Shown one piece after another: positions 8,029-16,291 of a DNA stretch of 58,293 bases. Source of the DNA: an uncultured Clostridia bacterium (GTDB lineage Bacteria > Bacillota > Clostridia > TANB77 > CAG-508); contig CANQKB010000001.1 of assembly GCA_947624405.1 (NCBI GenBank), positions 1-58,293 of the forward strand. Direction: 5' to 3'. Under the pieces are notes generated by a model. It was not told the DNA's origin, did no database searches, and saw only the letters and a program-made list of their open reading frames with translations. Both the position numbers and the translations under genes were made by a program. Positions within the stretch are counted from its first letter, which is position 1, and each line of letters starts with the position of its first letter.

Positions 8029-8836
8029 TAGCATCACCACCTATTGTCCTTATAAGTGAACTATAAATCTTTCTTTTCTCAGGGATTATTTTATATATCT
8101 TAATTACTACTTTTTCTCCTGGAAGTGGTGGCCTATCAAGCCAAGTAGGCAATGTGCAAATAGTATCTACTCCTTGTGCTATATTTGCAAACATTCCACT
8201 ATTTGTGTAACCCGTTATAGTTGCTAGATATTCTCCTTTTTCTGTAAAATCTTTTCTAATATTTTTAAAAGGATCTTCTAATAACTCTTTAACAGATATT
8301 TTAAAATTTTTCTTATCTTCAGATATTTCCTTAATACATACTTTTATTTGTTCATTCATTTTATATATTTTTGAAACATCTTCAATATAACCATATTGCA
8401 AATCTTGTGCCTTAATTATAAAGTCATTTCCTAAACATTCAAGTCTTACATATTTTCTCCATATTCCAATTACCTTTGCATAAACCTTATCTCCTTCTTC
8501 TAATTTCTTTAAACTAATTTCTTTTAATCTTTCCATAGCTTTTATTCTTGAAGCTATAGCTTTTGAGCCAATCATATCTAACTCAACGACAATAAATTTA
8601 ATTTCTGCTCCCATCATATTTCTTAGTTGCTTTTTATCATTTTTTATATCAGTTGCTATTTCTGTAGCTGGTATTAAAATCTTTATTCCCTTAAAATCTA
8701 CTATAGCACAAATTATATTATTCTCTTTGATTCTTTCACTTTCTATTGCTATAATCTTTCCTGTCAATATTTTTCCTTTTTCTTTAGATGAATTAATATT
8801 TTGCCATTTTATTTTTTCTTGTAATTCATCCGTCAT
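8021..8836 (-). CDS. S1-repeat RNA-binding protein of a conjugative element
   Basis: This 271-residue protein shows about three S1/OB-fold repeats: GKILTGKIIAIESERIKE... (about 20-95), GDKVYAKVIGIWRKYVRLECLG (about 115-180) and KGEYLATITGYTNSGMFANIAQGVDTICTLP (about 200-270). The third is the most typical (G-x-V-T-x-Y-x-x-x-G-x-F). Proteins of this kind occur in clostridial conjugative elements next to VirD4. Their RNA or DNA target is unknown. AAGGTG is 8 bases before the ATG. It overlaps the next gene by 8 bases and follows the coupling protein by 56 bases. Confidence 0.7.
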   Translation of the reverse strand: MTDELQEKIKWQNINSSKEKGKILTGKIIAIESERIKENNIICAIVDFKGIKILIPATEIATDIKNDKKQLRNMMGAEIKFIVVELDMIGSKAIASRIKAMERLKEISLKKLEEGDKVYAKVIGIWRKYVRLECLGNDFIIKAQDLQYGYIEDVSKIYKMNEQIKVCIKEISEDKKNFKISVKELLEDPFKNIRKDFTEKGEYLATITGYTNSGMFANIAQGVDTICTLPTWLDRPPLPGEKVVIKIYKIIPEKRKIYSSLIRTIGGDAND

Positions 8837-8892
8837 ACTTTTTCACCTTCTTACTTTTAAAATTTAGTTTTTAAAAGGTTTACCTATAACCT

Positions 8893-10665
8893 TTAGAAGT
8901 CTTTAAAACTATATTCTACTTGTTTTTGCCATTTATTTTTTTCACTTTCTACATTATCTTTGAAAATTATTCTTTGTTCTTCTACTGTCATATCTTCTAA
9001 TTTTTCCGCTTCATCATGTTTAGAATAATCATATTTATTACAAATAAACGGTTTCCTTCCTCTTACTATAACAATTTCCTTATTATTATCCAGTTTCAAC
9101 AATTCGTCTGGATTCATTAAATTTCTTTTATTTTTAGAAATGTTTTCTACTCCATAAGTAAATTTACCATCAAAACCTGCTGCTTTCTTTATCGCATTAG
9201 TTTCTACTGTTGCAATTCCTAAATATTCTGTTATGTATTCTGCCGTTAGTATGTCTCCAGCTCCCATACATATCTTTGTATCAGCATTTCCTAAAATTTC
9301 TTGCCATACATCATTATCATATCTATTTTTTAGTTGTGCTATGTTTTGAAATATCATAAATATATTAATCCCCCTACTTCTCGTTGTTGCTAACTTCTTT
9401 TCAAAATCTACAATTCTACCTATATTCGTAAACTCATCTAGTATAAATGAAGTTTCTACATTAAGTTTTCCATTTACATTCATATCAGCTTGTTTTATTA
9501 ATTTTATAAATAAAAAAGAGAAAAACAATGTAGATAAGAAATCAAATGCACTATTGGTATCACTTGTAACAACAAAAACACAAGTTTTTTTATTTCCTAT
9601 ACTTTCAAAATTAATTTCGTCTTTATTAGTTATATTTCTAATTTTATCTGTTTGAAATATCTGAAGTCTTGTTGCAAGTCCTGTAACAACAGACTGCTTT
9701 ACTATATCAGTTGCTTGTGCGTATATATTATAGCTTAATCTTGTTGGTCCAGATGTATCATAAAATATTTTATCAATTTCTTTTATATTTCCACTTGCCA
9801 AGATATCATAAATAAAGCCCAAACTTTTATCTTCTTCTTTTTTTACATAGTTTATAACATATAAAAGTAATGCTTTTAACAAATTTTGTTCTCCTCTGCT
9901 CCAGAACTCATCTCCACCTGACTTTCTATCTAATTGTGTACCTTCTATAACAATTTGACTAAAAATCTGTGCATCCGTTTCATCTTCAACAAAGTTAATA
10001 AACTTTGCACCATTTGAATATACAGGATTAACTAAATTAAATATCTTTACATCATAATTTTTGTATCCGAGATACTTTGCAAGTTTTCTATATAATTCTC
10101 CTTTTGGATCAGTAAAAACTAAACTCATATCTCTCTTTATTGCCTTTTGCAATTCTTCTTGTGCTAGTTCTATTCCGTTAGGTATTGCAAATCCTCTTGA
10201 TTTTTTACTACCACTTGAACCAAATACTACAATATTTTTATTCAAATATGTATTCATAGGCAAGGTAATTATTTCATGTTCATCAGTTTCCCCTAAAATA
10301 ATTCCATCTTTTTTTCCTATACTTAAATATTCTTCTATTTCTTCTCTATTTCCCCAGTCAGCTGTTCCAAATGTTCCATCTTTTTTCTTTAAATTTATTC
10401 CTTCAACTTCTATCTTTGCATTTTGTTTAGTAACCGTTATACTTTTTATAACTAATACTATAATCAAATTTAATATTAGCCAAATTAAACAAATAGTACC
10501 ATTTCTAAATATAACTGTAAACAAATTAAAAATATTTATATCTATTGTTTTTAAATCAATTTGTAAGCATTTTTCTAATACCTCCATAAATCCATTGATT
10601 AAAGGTATTAATAAGACATAAGAACTCAAAAAAAATAAAAGCATTTTAGCTTTCTTCTTTATCAT
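8893..10665 (-). CDS. virD4: VirD4/TraG-type coupling protein
   Basis: This 590-residue ATPase couples a DNA-relaxase substrate to a type IV secretion channel at the membrane. It has two N-terminal transmembrane helices (about 5-30 and 45-75), a Walker A variant VFGSSGSKKSRGF, a D-P-K-G-E-L segment, Walker B in SFILDEFTNIG, and the TRSRGINIFMIFQNIAQL helix typical of the CD1115 family. The start at 10665 (MIKKKAK) is chosen because it overlaps the upstream gene's end and has GGGGG 5 bases before it. Walker A has SKKS instead of SGKS, an unusual change at a key glycine position. No relaxase or channel gene is present in the window, so this is a partial conjugation module. Confidence 0.85.
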   Translation of the reverse strand: MIKKKAKMLLFFLSSYVLLIPLINGFMEVLEKCLQIDLKTIDINIFNLFTVIFRNGTICLIWLILNLIIVLVIKSITVTKQNAKIEVEGINLKKKDGTFGTADWGNREEIEEYLSIGKKDGIILGETDEHEIITLPMNTYLNKNIVVFGSSGSKKSRGFAIPNGIELAQEELQKAIKRDMSLVFTDPKGELYRKLAKYLGYKNYDVKIFNLVNPVYSNGAKFINFVEDETDAQIFSQIVIEGTQLDRKSGGDEFWSRGEQNLLKALLLYVINYVKKEEDKSLGFIYDILASGNIKEIDKIFYDTSGPTRLSYNIYAQATDIVKQSVVTGLATRLQIFQTDKIRNITNKDEINFESIGNKKTCVFVVTSDTNSAFDFLSTLFFSFLFIKLIKQADMNVNGKLNVETSFILDEFTNIGRIVDFEKKLATTRSRGINIFMIFQNIAQLKNRYDNDVWQEILGNADTKICMGAGDILTAEYITEYLGIATVETNAIKKAAGFDGKFTYGVENISKNKRNLMNPDELLKLDNNKEIVIVRGRKPFICNKYDYSKHDEAEKLEDMTVEEQRIIFKDNVESEKNKWQKQVEYSFKDF

Positions 10666-11566
10666 TTGCACCCCCAATCCAATTATCAATTTCTATGATT
10701 TTTGTCTTTTTTGTAAGCAATTCATTGATTTTTCCTATGTTTTCTTTTAATGTTATGAGTTCTAGCTTCTTACCTTGATTTTTATTACTATTATAAAATA
10801 CATTAATTCCATGTACCTTTTCTGTATCTATAAAAGGCATTAGTACTATATATGTTCCATCTTCTTTCTTGTGAATTGCTTTAGTCCATTCTGATAATAA
10901 TATTTCTGTATCTCCATATATTTGTTTTAGCAAACTGTAATTATCAATATTCTCTAATTCTCTCATAAAAGATAAGTTTTTTTCTGTCGGATTTATTATC
11001 ATTGTTGATTCTTTTCCAAATACAAAACTTTTTCTATCTTTCAAAATATCCATATTTTCCATAAATATTATTACATTTTCATATTCTATAATCTTCTGTA
11101 TATCATTTATCACTTGTTTTATATAAACTTTTCCATTATCTTTTGAAATATAATAAATAATTCTTTCACTACCTTTAAATATTAATTTTCCTATGTATTT
11201 TCTACCTACTTGTGTATATTCGCCTCTATCTTTCATATTCCAACTTGCTATGAAATCAATATCACTATTTATTGTAAGCCCTGCAATTTTTGCTACTGCA
11301 CTCATTCTATCTATATATTTTTTCTTTCTACATGTAAAATGATAATTATATCCAAATTCTTTTACAAGCCTTGTTCCTTTATCATCTAATTTAATATATT
11401 TCTTATTTATTCTCATTATATATCTTTCTTGTTCTAAAGTCTTCAACCTCTTTCGTTCATAATCCTTTCCACTATATATCTTCCTGCAATCAACTCCTAA
11501 CATCATTTTATATTTACCTAAAAATATCAAAACTTCTATATCTTTTTCTGTCAATTTTACACTCAC
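10646..11566 (-). CDS. Winged-helix protein of conjugative element (replication-relaxation-like)
   Basis: The start is placed at a GTG (11566) preceded by AAAGGAGG. Upstream codons in the same frame include a CGG, which other evidence suggests is avoided in real coding sequence here. The 306-residue product starts KLTEKDIEVLIFLGKYKMML, a winged-helix DNA-binding pattern, followed by a KRLKTLEQERYI wing. The remainder (INSDIDFIASWNMKDRG..., then alternating strands and helices) resembles replication-relaxation type proteins found beside VirD4 in Gram-positive elements. It overlaps the coupling gene by 20 bases. Family assignment is moderate. Confidence 0.55.
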   Translation of the reverse strand: MSVKLTEKDIEVLIFLGKYKMMLGVDCRKIYSGKDYERKRLKTLEQERYIMRINKKYIKLDDKGTRLVKEFGYNYHFTCRKKKYIDRMSAVAKIAGLTINSDIDFIASWNMKDRGEYTQVGRKYIGKLIFKGSERIIYYISKDNGKVYIKQVINDIQKIIEYENVIIFMENMDILKDRKSFVFGKESTMIINPTEKNLSFMRELENIDNYSLLKQIYGDTEILLSEWTKAIHKKEDGTYIVLMPFIDTEKVHGINVFYNSNKNQGKKLELITLKENIGKINELLTKKTKIIEIDNWIGGANDKEES

Positions 11567-11758
11567 ATTATCCGTTTCCTCCTTTCTAAAATTTACACAT
11601 AAGACACACCCTATTTTCTCTGTTTTCAACTTGCCCCGTTTCATACCTCTTAAACTCGACACATAGTAATTTGATGTTTTGCTATATTTTTCAAATTTCT
11701 TAATATGTCTAAAATATCCGTTTGCGTTTGCTCAAAAAAAGCCTCATTCGGATATTTT

Positions 11759-12361
11759 TTACATATCCGTTTGAAGCATATTTTGTATCCTCTCTAGCAT
11801 TTTATTTCCTCTAAATACATATACCTCTGTATATGGCTTCTTATTTTTTTCTGTTGTTCCGAAAACACCATAAAACATATTTGATATATTATCATCTGCA
11901 ATTACTTTTGATAGCACCAAACCATCTATAATAGGTTTTACAAACTTATTATCTATATCATTATTCCTTTGATTTTCAACTATTTTTATAAATACAAATA
12001 CTAGCTCTTTATTAAAAAGATTTTCATATTTCTTTGTACTTTCCATTACATTAAACATAATATTTTTATAAGCATAGTTATTTATGTTTTTAAATTTTGG
12101 CATTACTTCTGGAATATATATTTTCAATACATCATTCTCTAATGTCGCATTATATCTTTTGTTTACAAAGTCAATTTTTTCTAAATCATTTACTTCATAT
12201 TTATCTTGTATTTTTATTTTATTAAATATGTTATACCTAATTCTTTCTAAGTTTCTTAAAAATTTTTCTATATGCTTATTTTCTACTTCTTCTTTATTGT
12301 TTAAAACAAATTCTAGTTCATTTTGTAAATTTTCTAGTTCTGTCAATATTTCTTTTTGCAT
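11759..12361 (-). CDS. DUF6100 family protein with a RusA-like core
   Basis: This 200-residue protein begins at the ATG at 12361 behind a strong GGAGG. An N-terminal helical coiled-coil (ILTELENLQNELEFVLNN...) precedes a domain with strands LKIYIPEVMPK and KELVFVFIKIVE. The motif NNDIDNKFVKPIIDGL...VIADD has the spacing of the RusA Holliday-junction resolvase acidic site (D-x-D-N...D). It ends with TEVYVF. The pattern agrees with DUF6100 proteins of integrative elements. A resolvase-like function is inferred from the DIDN/ADD arrangement and not demonstrated. It is the first gene of the element's transcription unit here. Confidence 0.6.
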   Translation of the reverse strand: MQKEILTELENLQNELEFVLNNKEEVENKHIEKFLRNLERIRYNIFNKIKIQDKYEVNDLEKIDFVNKRYNATLENDVLKIYIPEVMPKFKNINNYAYKNIMFNVMESTKKYENLFNKELVFVFIKIVENQRNNDIDNKFVKPIIDGLVLSKVIADDNISNMFYGVFGTTEKNKKPYTEVYVFRGNKMLERIQNMLQTDM

Positions 12362-12528
12362 ACTTTTCCCTCCTTTGTAAAAAGCAAAAGATACAGGCTT
12401 TAGTTGCTTGTATCTTTGCATATTATTTCTATGATTCTTTCAGTGAATAAGAATCAACTTTTTTTATAATTAAATTACCCATATAATGAACATTTAGACG
12501 TTACTAATACACATTTTTTTAAAATTTC

Positions 12529-12558
12529 TTGACTTTTTTATAGAAAATAGAGTATAAT
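12529..12558 (+). promoter_or_regulatory. Promoter of the antitoxin RNA
   Basis: TTGACT at 12529-12534 and a perfect TATAAT at 12553-12558 are 18 bases apart. Transcription should begin at about 12565. Confidence 0.8.
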
Positions 12559-12564
12559 AAATAT

Positions 12565-12650
12565 AGGAAATGGAGAAACCACAAACGTGGTTTGCCAGTA
12601 ATTTGTAAAAACACATCTTACCGTTCAAAGTAACAGATGTGTTTTTTATT
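12565..12650 (+). ncRNA. Antitoxin RNA of a type I toxin-antitoxin locus
   Basis: A strong promoter drives an RNA of about 85 nt with no ORF. It has a 5' hairpin (AAACCAC/GTGGTTT, 12586-12603) and ends in a terminator stem (AACACATCT / AGATGTGTT plus six T). It runs toward the tiny hydrophobic ORF on the other strand and overlaps the 3' end of that gene's transcript through the shared bidirectional terminator. Its AAACCAC is also complementary to a GUGGUUU in the toxin leader. This arrangement matches convergent type I systems such as par/Fst and txpA/ratA. Confidence 0.65.
12609..12648. terminator. Shared bidirectional terminator of toxin and antitoxin RNAs
   Basis: The 9-bp stem AACACATCT/AGATGTGTT is followed by T6 on the plus strand and T5 on the minus strand. 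It ends both convergent transcripts. Confidence 0.8.
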
Positions 12651-12653
12651 TGT

Positions 12654-12764
12654 CTATTTGCTTAAAAATATTACGAATATAATTAAGGCAAATACTATAA
12701 TAGTTTCGACAACTAAAGCAAATAAAAGTAAGTATATTATTTCTAATAAAACTGCTTCTATCAT
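12654..12764 (-). CDS. Tiny hydrophobic type I toxin peptide
   Basis: This 36-codon gene encodes MIEAVLLEIIYLLLFA, then a continuous hydrophobic segment ending IFLSK-stop, so the peptide is essentially one transmembrane helix with acidic residues near the start and a Lys at the end. GGAGG lies 7 bases before the ATG. An antisense-oriented RNA gene with a strong promoter faces it and shares its terminator. The length, topology and genetic layout fit type I toxins (TxpA, BsrG, Fst), which depolarise or disturb the membrane. The peptide itself is not an obvious sequence match to a named family, so the assignment rests mainly on layout. Confidence 0.65.
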   Translation of the reverse strand: MIEAVLLEIIYLLLFALVVETIIVFALIIFVIFLSK

Positions 12765-12848
12765 AGCACCACCTCCATTCTAAAGGACAAGCCTTTATAT
12801 GTAAAGTGGCAAACCACATCTGCTTATTCTCATTTCCTATAATAATTA

Positions 12849-12876
12849 TTTTATAACATTATCTTTATTCTGTCTA
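12849..12876 (-). promoter_or_regulatory. Probable promoter of the toxin mRNA
   Basis: On the minus strand TAGACA (12876-12871) and TAAAAT (12854-12849) are 16 bases apart. The predicted transcript begins near ATAGGAAATG, the same ten bases that open the antitoxin RNA. Confidence 0.45.
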
Positions 12877-12922
12877 TATCATTCGTACATTTTTTCAAAA
12901 AAATTTTACCTCTAACAATTAT

Positions 12923-13669
12923 TTATTTTATACTCTTTTCAAAATGCTGATAATCTTTTTTTCCACTCCATTCTCCTCCCCATGTCCAACCTCTTTTAAT
13001 AAAAGCATTATAAAGCACATCCCCTTTTTTTATAACGCCCTTTTCATCAATATCTCTATCAACAAATCTACCTGCATTTACTGGAGAAACATATTCTCCT
13101 ACAATATATGGATTATATAATGGATTAACATCAATAGCCACCCCTAAAGAATGCTCAGACAACTTATTTGTATTAGCAATTTTTCTATAACAAAAAGCAG
13201 ATGTATTATTATTCTCCATCGATTCTTCGTCATTTGCATTATATTCATCAATTAACTTTATTTTTTCAATAGGATATTTTTCTTTATATACCTCTTTAAA
13301 AATATCTAATATCTCCTGTGCGACTTCCTTATTTACAATCATTTCACCAATATGAGTTTTATCATCAAATCCCCAATATGTTATTTTTAGATAAGACAAA
13401 TTATTTACATCAACATCGTTTTGATTTTCTAAAGGTATAGACTTTCCTCTCATTTTATTTAAAACACTTTCTGGTATAGCAGAAACTTCAAAAACTTCAT
13501 CCATACTATTCTCCTCAATATTATCATCTAATTGAGATTCTATATAATTTTCTTGTGTAAAAAAATTGGAATTAACATCATAACTATTTTGATTATTAAT
13601 ACTTAAAATAACTATAAAAAATAAAATTGAAACGAACAAAAAAGCTTTTTTTATATTAATCAACTCCAC
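12923..13669 (-). CDS. M15-family peptidoglycan peptidase, membrane-anchored
   Basis: This protein of about 248 residues has an N-terminal transmembrane anchor (about 9-25), an acidic linker and an M15C catalytic domain with the zinc ligands SEHSLGVAIDVNP (H and D) and W-x-W-G-G-E-W...DYQHFE (last His). The family hydrolyses L-Ala-D-Glu or D-Ala-D-X bonds of peptidoglycan. An inserted-looking region KLIDEYNANDEESMENNNTS precedes the FCYRKI strand. The start is uncertain: a GTG at 13669 or a TTG six bases later. It acts outside the cytoplasmic membrane. It is the last gene of a run with smr and secG, with a terminator between secG and smr. Confidence 0.8.
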   Translation of the reverse strand: MELINIKKAFLFVSILFFIVILSINNQNSYDVNSNFFTQENYIESQLDDNIEENSMDEVFEVSAIPESVLNKMRGKSIPLENQNDVDVNNLSYLKITYWGFDDKTHIGEMIVNKEVAQEILDIFKEVYKEKYPIEKIKLIDEYNANDEESMENNNTSAFCYRKIANTNKLSEHSLGVAIDVNPLYNPYIVGEYVSPVNAGRFVDRDIDEKGVIKKGDVLYNAFIKRGWTWGGEWSGKKDYQHFEKSIK

Positions 13670-13708
13670 ACTAAAATATATTACTAAAATCTTATTAATA
13701 TAACTAAG

Positions 13709-13966
13709 CTATTTTAAATAAATTAAAGTAACACCTTTATTATATGGAATTACCTTTCTTTCTATTCTTTTATGTTTAAATTCTTTTCTAACCATATTTA
13801 AAATGGTTTGTCCTTTATGATATCCATGAATTACTACAATTTCCTTAATCTTATATGTTGCCGTATCTATTGCGTTTTCCAAATAAAATCGTGCCTCATC
13901 TACTTGCATATTATGCAAATCTAACACGATTTTTTCATCTTCTGCAATAAACATATCATCAAGCAT
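13709..13966 (-). CDS. Stand-alone Smr domain protein
   Basis: This 85-residue Smr domain has the two diagnostic segments LDLHNMQVDEARFYLENAI (LDLHG-type) and IVVIHGYHKGQTILNMVRKEF (HGxGxG-type), followed by YNKGVTLIYL. The first motif has N in place of G (LDLHN), and HGYHKG replaces HGKGTG, so the site is divergent. Smr domains cut or bind branched nucleic acids or mRNA. Short free-standing forms occur in Firmicutes. GGAGG sits 5 bases before the ATG. Confidence 0.8.
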   Translation of the reverse strand: MLDDMFIAEDEKIVLDLHNMQVDEARFYLENAIDTATYKIKEIVVIHGYHKGQTILNMVRKEFKHKRIERKVIPYNKGVTLIYLK

Positions 13967-13989
13967 CTCTACCTCCTCAAAATAAAAAT

Positions 13990-14010
13990 TAGGGGTATAA
14001 TACCCCTATA
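13990..14010 (-). terminator. Terminator after secG
   Basis: TAGGGGTA/TACCCCTA stem with a short loop, followed on the minus strand by ATTTTTATTTT. Confidence 0.8.
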
Positions 14011-14026
14011 TTTTTATAATTATACC

Positions 14027-14272
14027 CTAAATATAAAAGATTGATAACAAAATAGCAAGAACTGCAAAAGCTATTCCTAAAGTAATTGTTAATCTTTTCA
14101 TTCTACCTTCTTTTGTTCTGCCTTTATTTTGATTATAGAAATTATTAGTACTTGAACCTGTTATTGTACTAGTTACACCACTACTTTCTTTGCTTTGAAT
14201 TAAAGTAAGTACAATTAGCACCAATGTCACAACTACATATATAATTAATAATATATATTTTAAAAATCCCAT
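14027..14272 (-). CDS. secG: Preprotein translocase subunit SecG
   Basis: The 81 residues have two transmembrane helices (about 4-24 and 60-80) joined by the family's conserved loop: LTLIQSKESSGVTSTITGSSTNNFY. The LIQ-S-K and G-S-loop pattern and the length are typical of Firmicute SecG, a subunit of the SecYEG channel in the cytoplasmic membrane. AGGAATG precedes the ATG. It is followed by its own terminator, so it is transcribed separately from smr. Confidence 0.9.
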   Translation of the reverse strand: MGFLKYILLIIYVVVTLVLIVLTLIQSKESSGVTSTITGSSTNNFYNQNKGRTKEGRMKRLTITLGIAFAVLAILLSIFYI

Positions 14273-14441
14273 TTTTATCTCATTCCTTTCTAAAGTTCAA
14301 ACATAAAGTTGCTCTTTCTCATTTCATAGGAAAAAACAATAAATGCATATTTTATTTACACACTATTTCCTTACATTCTAATCGCAGAATATATTTTATC
14401 ACAAAAAACTTAGAAATGCAATGTTTTTTGTATAAAAACTT

Positions 14442-15656
14442 TTATATTTCCAATTTTTGATATATTTTCTTGCCTTTTCTAAGTATAGCATATCCCTCAC
14501 TAAAATCTTTTTCTGATAACTTATAATTTACATCTGTTATTTTTTCATCATTTAGAGAAATTCCTCCTTGTTCAATAAGCTTTCTTGCTTGCCCTTTAGA
14601 AGGTGCAATTTCTGCCAAAACAATTGCATCTACTAATAAAATATCTTTACTTTCAAGTTTTGTTTTAGGCATATTTTCTACACTACCATTTCCTTCAAAC
14701 AAAGCCTTTGCAGTCTCTTCTGCTTTTTTAGCTTCATTTTCTCCATGTATTAACTTAGTTATTTCATATGCAAGCATTTTCTTAGTTTCATTTATTCTCT
14801 CATCTTTATAACTTGAAAGTTCTTCAACTTTTTCCATTGGAATATATGTCAACATACTCATTACTGTTTTTACATCTTGATCATCAATATTTCTCCAGTA
14901 TTGATAAAACTCATATGGAGATGTTTTACTAGCATCAAGCCATAAAGCACCTTTTTCAGTTTTACCCATTTTTTTACCTTCTCTAGTAGTTAAAAGTTTA
15001 AATGTTAAACCAAATGCATCATTATGGCCAATTTTTCTAATTAGTTCAACTCCTCCAATTATATTTGACCACTGATCATTTCCTCCCATTTGCAATTTAC
15101 AACCATATTTATCATGTAAATATAAAAAATCATATGATTGCATTACCATATATCCCATTTCAAAAAATGTTAACCCTGTTTCCAATCTTTGTTTATAACA
15201 TTCTGCTGCTAACATCCTATTAATTGAAAAATGAACACCGATTTCTCTCATAAAATCTATATATTTCAATCCAAGTAACCAATCTGCATTATTAACAATT
15301 ATTGCAGCGTTTTCACCTTCAAAAGATAAAAATTTAGCCATCTGTTTTTTGAAACACTCTACATTATGGTCAAGCTCTTCACGTGTTAGCATTTTTCTCA
15401 TATCTTGCTTACCTGATGGATCCCCTATAGTAGCTGTTCCACCACCAATTAATATAATAGGCTTATGACCTGCTTTTTGTAGATGTGATGCAACCATTAG
15501 TGATATAAAATGTCCCACATGTAAACTATCTGCAGTTGGATCAAATCCAATATAAAAAGGCACACCTGGTTTTGATAACAATTCTTCTATTTCTTTTTCG
15601 TGTGTTAACTGTTCTATATATCCTCTCTCTCTTAAAGTATCTAGTACATTTGCCAT
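14442..15656 (-). CDS. tyrS: Tyrosyl-tRNA synthetase
   Basis: The 404-residue protein begins MANVLDTLRERGY at 15656, behind GGGATGGAG. Longer upstream ORF sequence overlaps a terminator and is not coding. Seen features are YIGFDPTADSLHVGHF (HIGH-type motif), GGGTATIGDPSGK, the QMGGNDQWSNIIGG tyrosine-binding strand, KLLTTREGKKMGKT (KMSKS-type motif) and a C-terminal S4 RNA-binding domain (SKGQARKLIEQGGISLNDEKI). It charges tRNA-Tyr in the cytoplasm. No T-box leader fits in the short space upstream, although many Firmicute tyrS genes have one. Confidence 0.95.
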   Translation of the reverse strand: MANVLDTLRERGYIEQLTHEKEIEELLSKPGVPFYIGFDPTADSLHVGHFISLMVASHLQKAGHKPIILIGGGTATIGDPSGKQDMRKMLTREELDHNVECFKKQMAKFLSFEGENAAIIVNNADWLLGLKYIDFMREIGVHFSINRMLAAECYKQRLETGLTFFEMGYMVMQSYDFLYLHDKYGCKLQMGGNDQWSNIIGGVELIRKIGHNDAFGLTFKLLTTREGKKMGKTEKGALWLDASKTSPYEFYQYWRNIDDQDVKTVMSMLTYIPMEKVEELSSYKDERINETKKMLAYEITKLIHGENEAKKAEETAKALFEGNGSVENMPKTKLESKDILLVDAIVLAEIAPSKGQARKLIEQGGISLNDEKITDVNYKLSEKDFSEGYAILRKGKKIYQKLEI

Positions 15657-15709
15657 ACTCTCCATCCCTTTCTGCATAAATTTTACATCTATTTTAACAC
15701 ATTTCATAA

Positions 15710-15748
15710 AAAAATGGAATACTTCTTTTAAAGAAATATCCCATTTTT
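15710..15748 (-). terminator. Terminator between hsp20 and tyrS
   Basis: A 13-16 bp imperfect stem (AAATGGGATA...TATTCCATTT with TTCTT/AGAA inside) followed by T7 on the minus strand, about 12 bases past the hsp20 stop. Confidence 0.75.
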
Positions 15749-15759
15749 TCGACTTTTTT

Positions 15760-16182
15760 TTAATCAATTTGTATTAACTTCTTTCCCTCAATTTGTTTTT
15801 TATCTTCTTTTGGGAAAGTTAAAGTTAATGTACCATTTTTAAAGCTTGCTTTAATGTCCTCCTCTTTAACATCCTCCCCTGTATAAAAACTTCTTGAACA
15901 TTCTCCAACAAATCTTTCTTTATATATATATCCTTCTTTTTCTTCATCTACTTTTGTATTAGCTTTTGCTGTTACTGTAAGATATCCATTTTCAAGCTCT
16001 ATTTGTATATCTTCTTTGTTATATCCCGGTACATCAATTTCTATAATGTAATTTCCGTCTTTTTCCTTAACATCTGTTTTCATTACTCCGTGATTTTTTC
16101 TTCTTCCCTCTTCTTCAAAAAATGGATCATTAAAAAAACTGTCAAAAACATCGTAATTTCTTTTTCTTGGTACTAATAACAT
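15760..16182 (-). CDS. hsp20: Small heat-shock protein, Hsp20/alpha-crystallin family
   Basis: The 140-residue chaperone contains an alpha-crystallin domain: KTDVKEKDGNYIIEIDVPGYNKEDIQIELENGYLTV..., then FVGECSRSFYTGEDV and IKASFKNGTLTLTFPKED, ending with the I-x-I-type tail KLIQID. The start at 16182 (MLLVPRKRNYD) is preferred because it matches the family opening. It prevents aggregation of unfolded cytoplasmic proteins. A CIRCE operator and a consensus promoter lie just upstream, so HrcA control is predicted. Confidence 0.92.
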   Translation of the reverse strand: MLLVPRKRNYDVFDSFFNDPFFEEEGRRKNHGVMKTDVKEKDGNYIIEIDVPGYNKEDIQIELENGYLTVTAKANTKVDEEKEGYIYKERFVGECSRSFYTGEDVKEEDIKASFKNGTLTLTFPKEDKKQIEGKKLIQID

Positions 16183-16248
16183 AATAAATCTACTTCCTTT
16201 CATTTATTTTATATTATTATTTGGAAAAGTACTTTTTCTTATGCATTT

Positions 16249-16277
16249 ATTATATAATTTATTTTTAGCACTGTCAA
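16249..16277 (-). promoter_or_regulatory. Consensus promoter of hsp20
   Basis: Minus-strand TTGACA (16277-16272) and TATAAT (16254-16249) are exactly 17 bases apart. The -35 box lies inside the CIRCE spacer. Confidence 0.85.
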
Positions 16278-16291
16278 TAGTAGAGTGCTAA
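16265..16291 (-). promoter_or_regulatory. CIRCE operator (HrcA binding site)
   Basis: The 27-bp element has 9-bp arms and a 9-bp spacer: TTAGCACTG, nine bases, GAGTGCTAA. It differs from the consensus only by G for C at the ninth base of one arm. It covers the -35 box of hsp20, which would let HrcA block polymerase. Confidence 0.9.

Noticed and set aside
10061..10621. Plus-strand ORF of 186 codons opposite virD4
   Set aside because: It lies wholly antisense to a gene with clear motifs and has no ribosome-binding site or recognisable protein character.
11567..11662. N-terminal extension of the winged-helix protein to a GTG at 11662
   Set aside because: It contains an in-frame CGG with no matching +1 frame and lacks a good ribosome-binding site; a GTG at 11566 has AAAGGAGG.
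15657..15759. T-box leader for tyrS
   Set aside because: There is not enough space, and no T-box TGGNACC-type sequence is present.
15657..15767. Longer N-terminus for tyrosyl-tRNA synthetase
   Set aside because: The extension overlaps the hsp20 terminator and does not resemble the family; MANVLDTLRERG at 15656 does.
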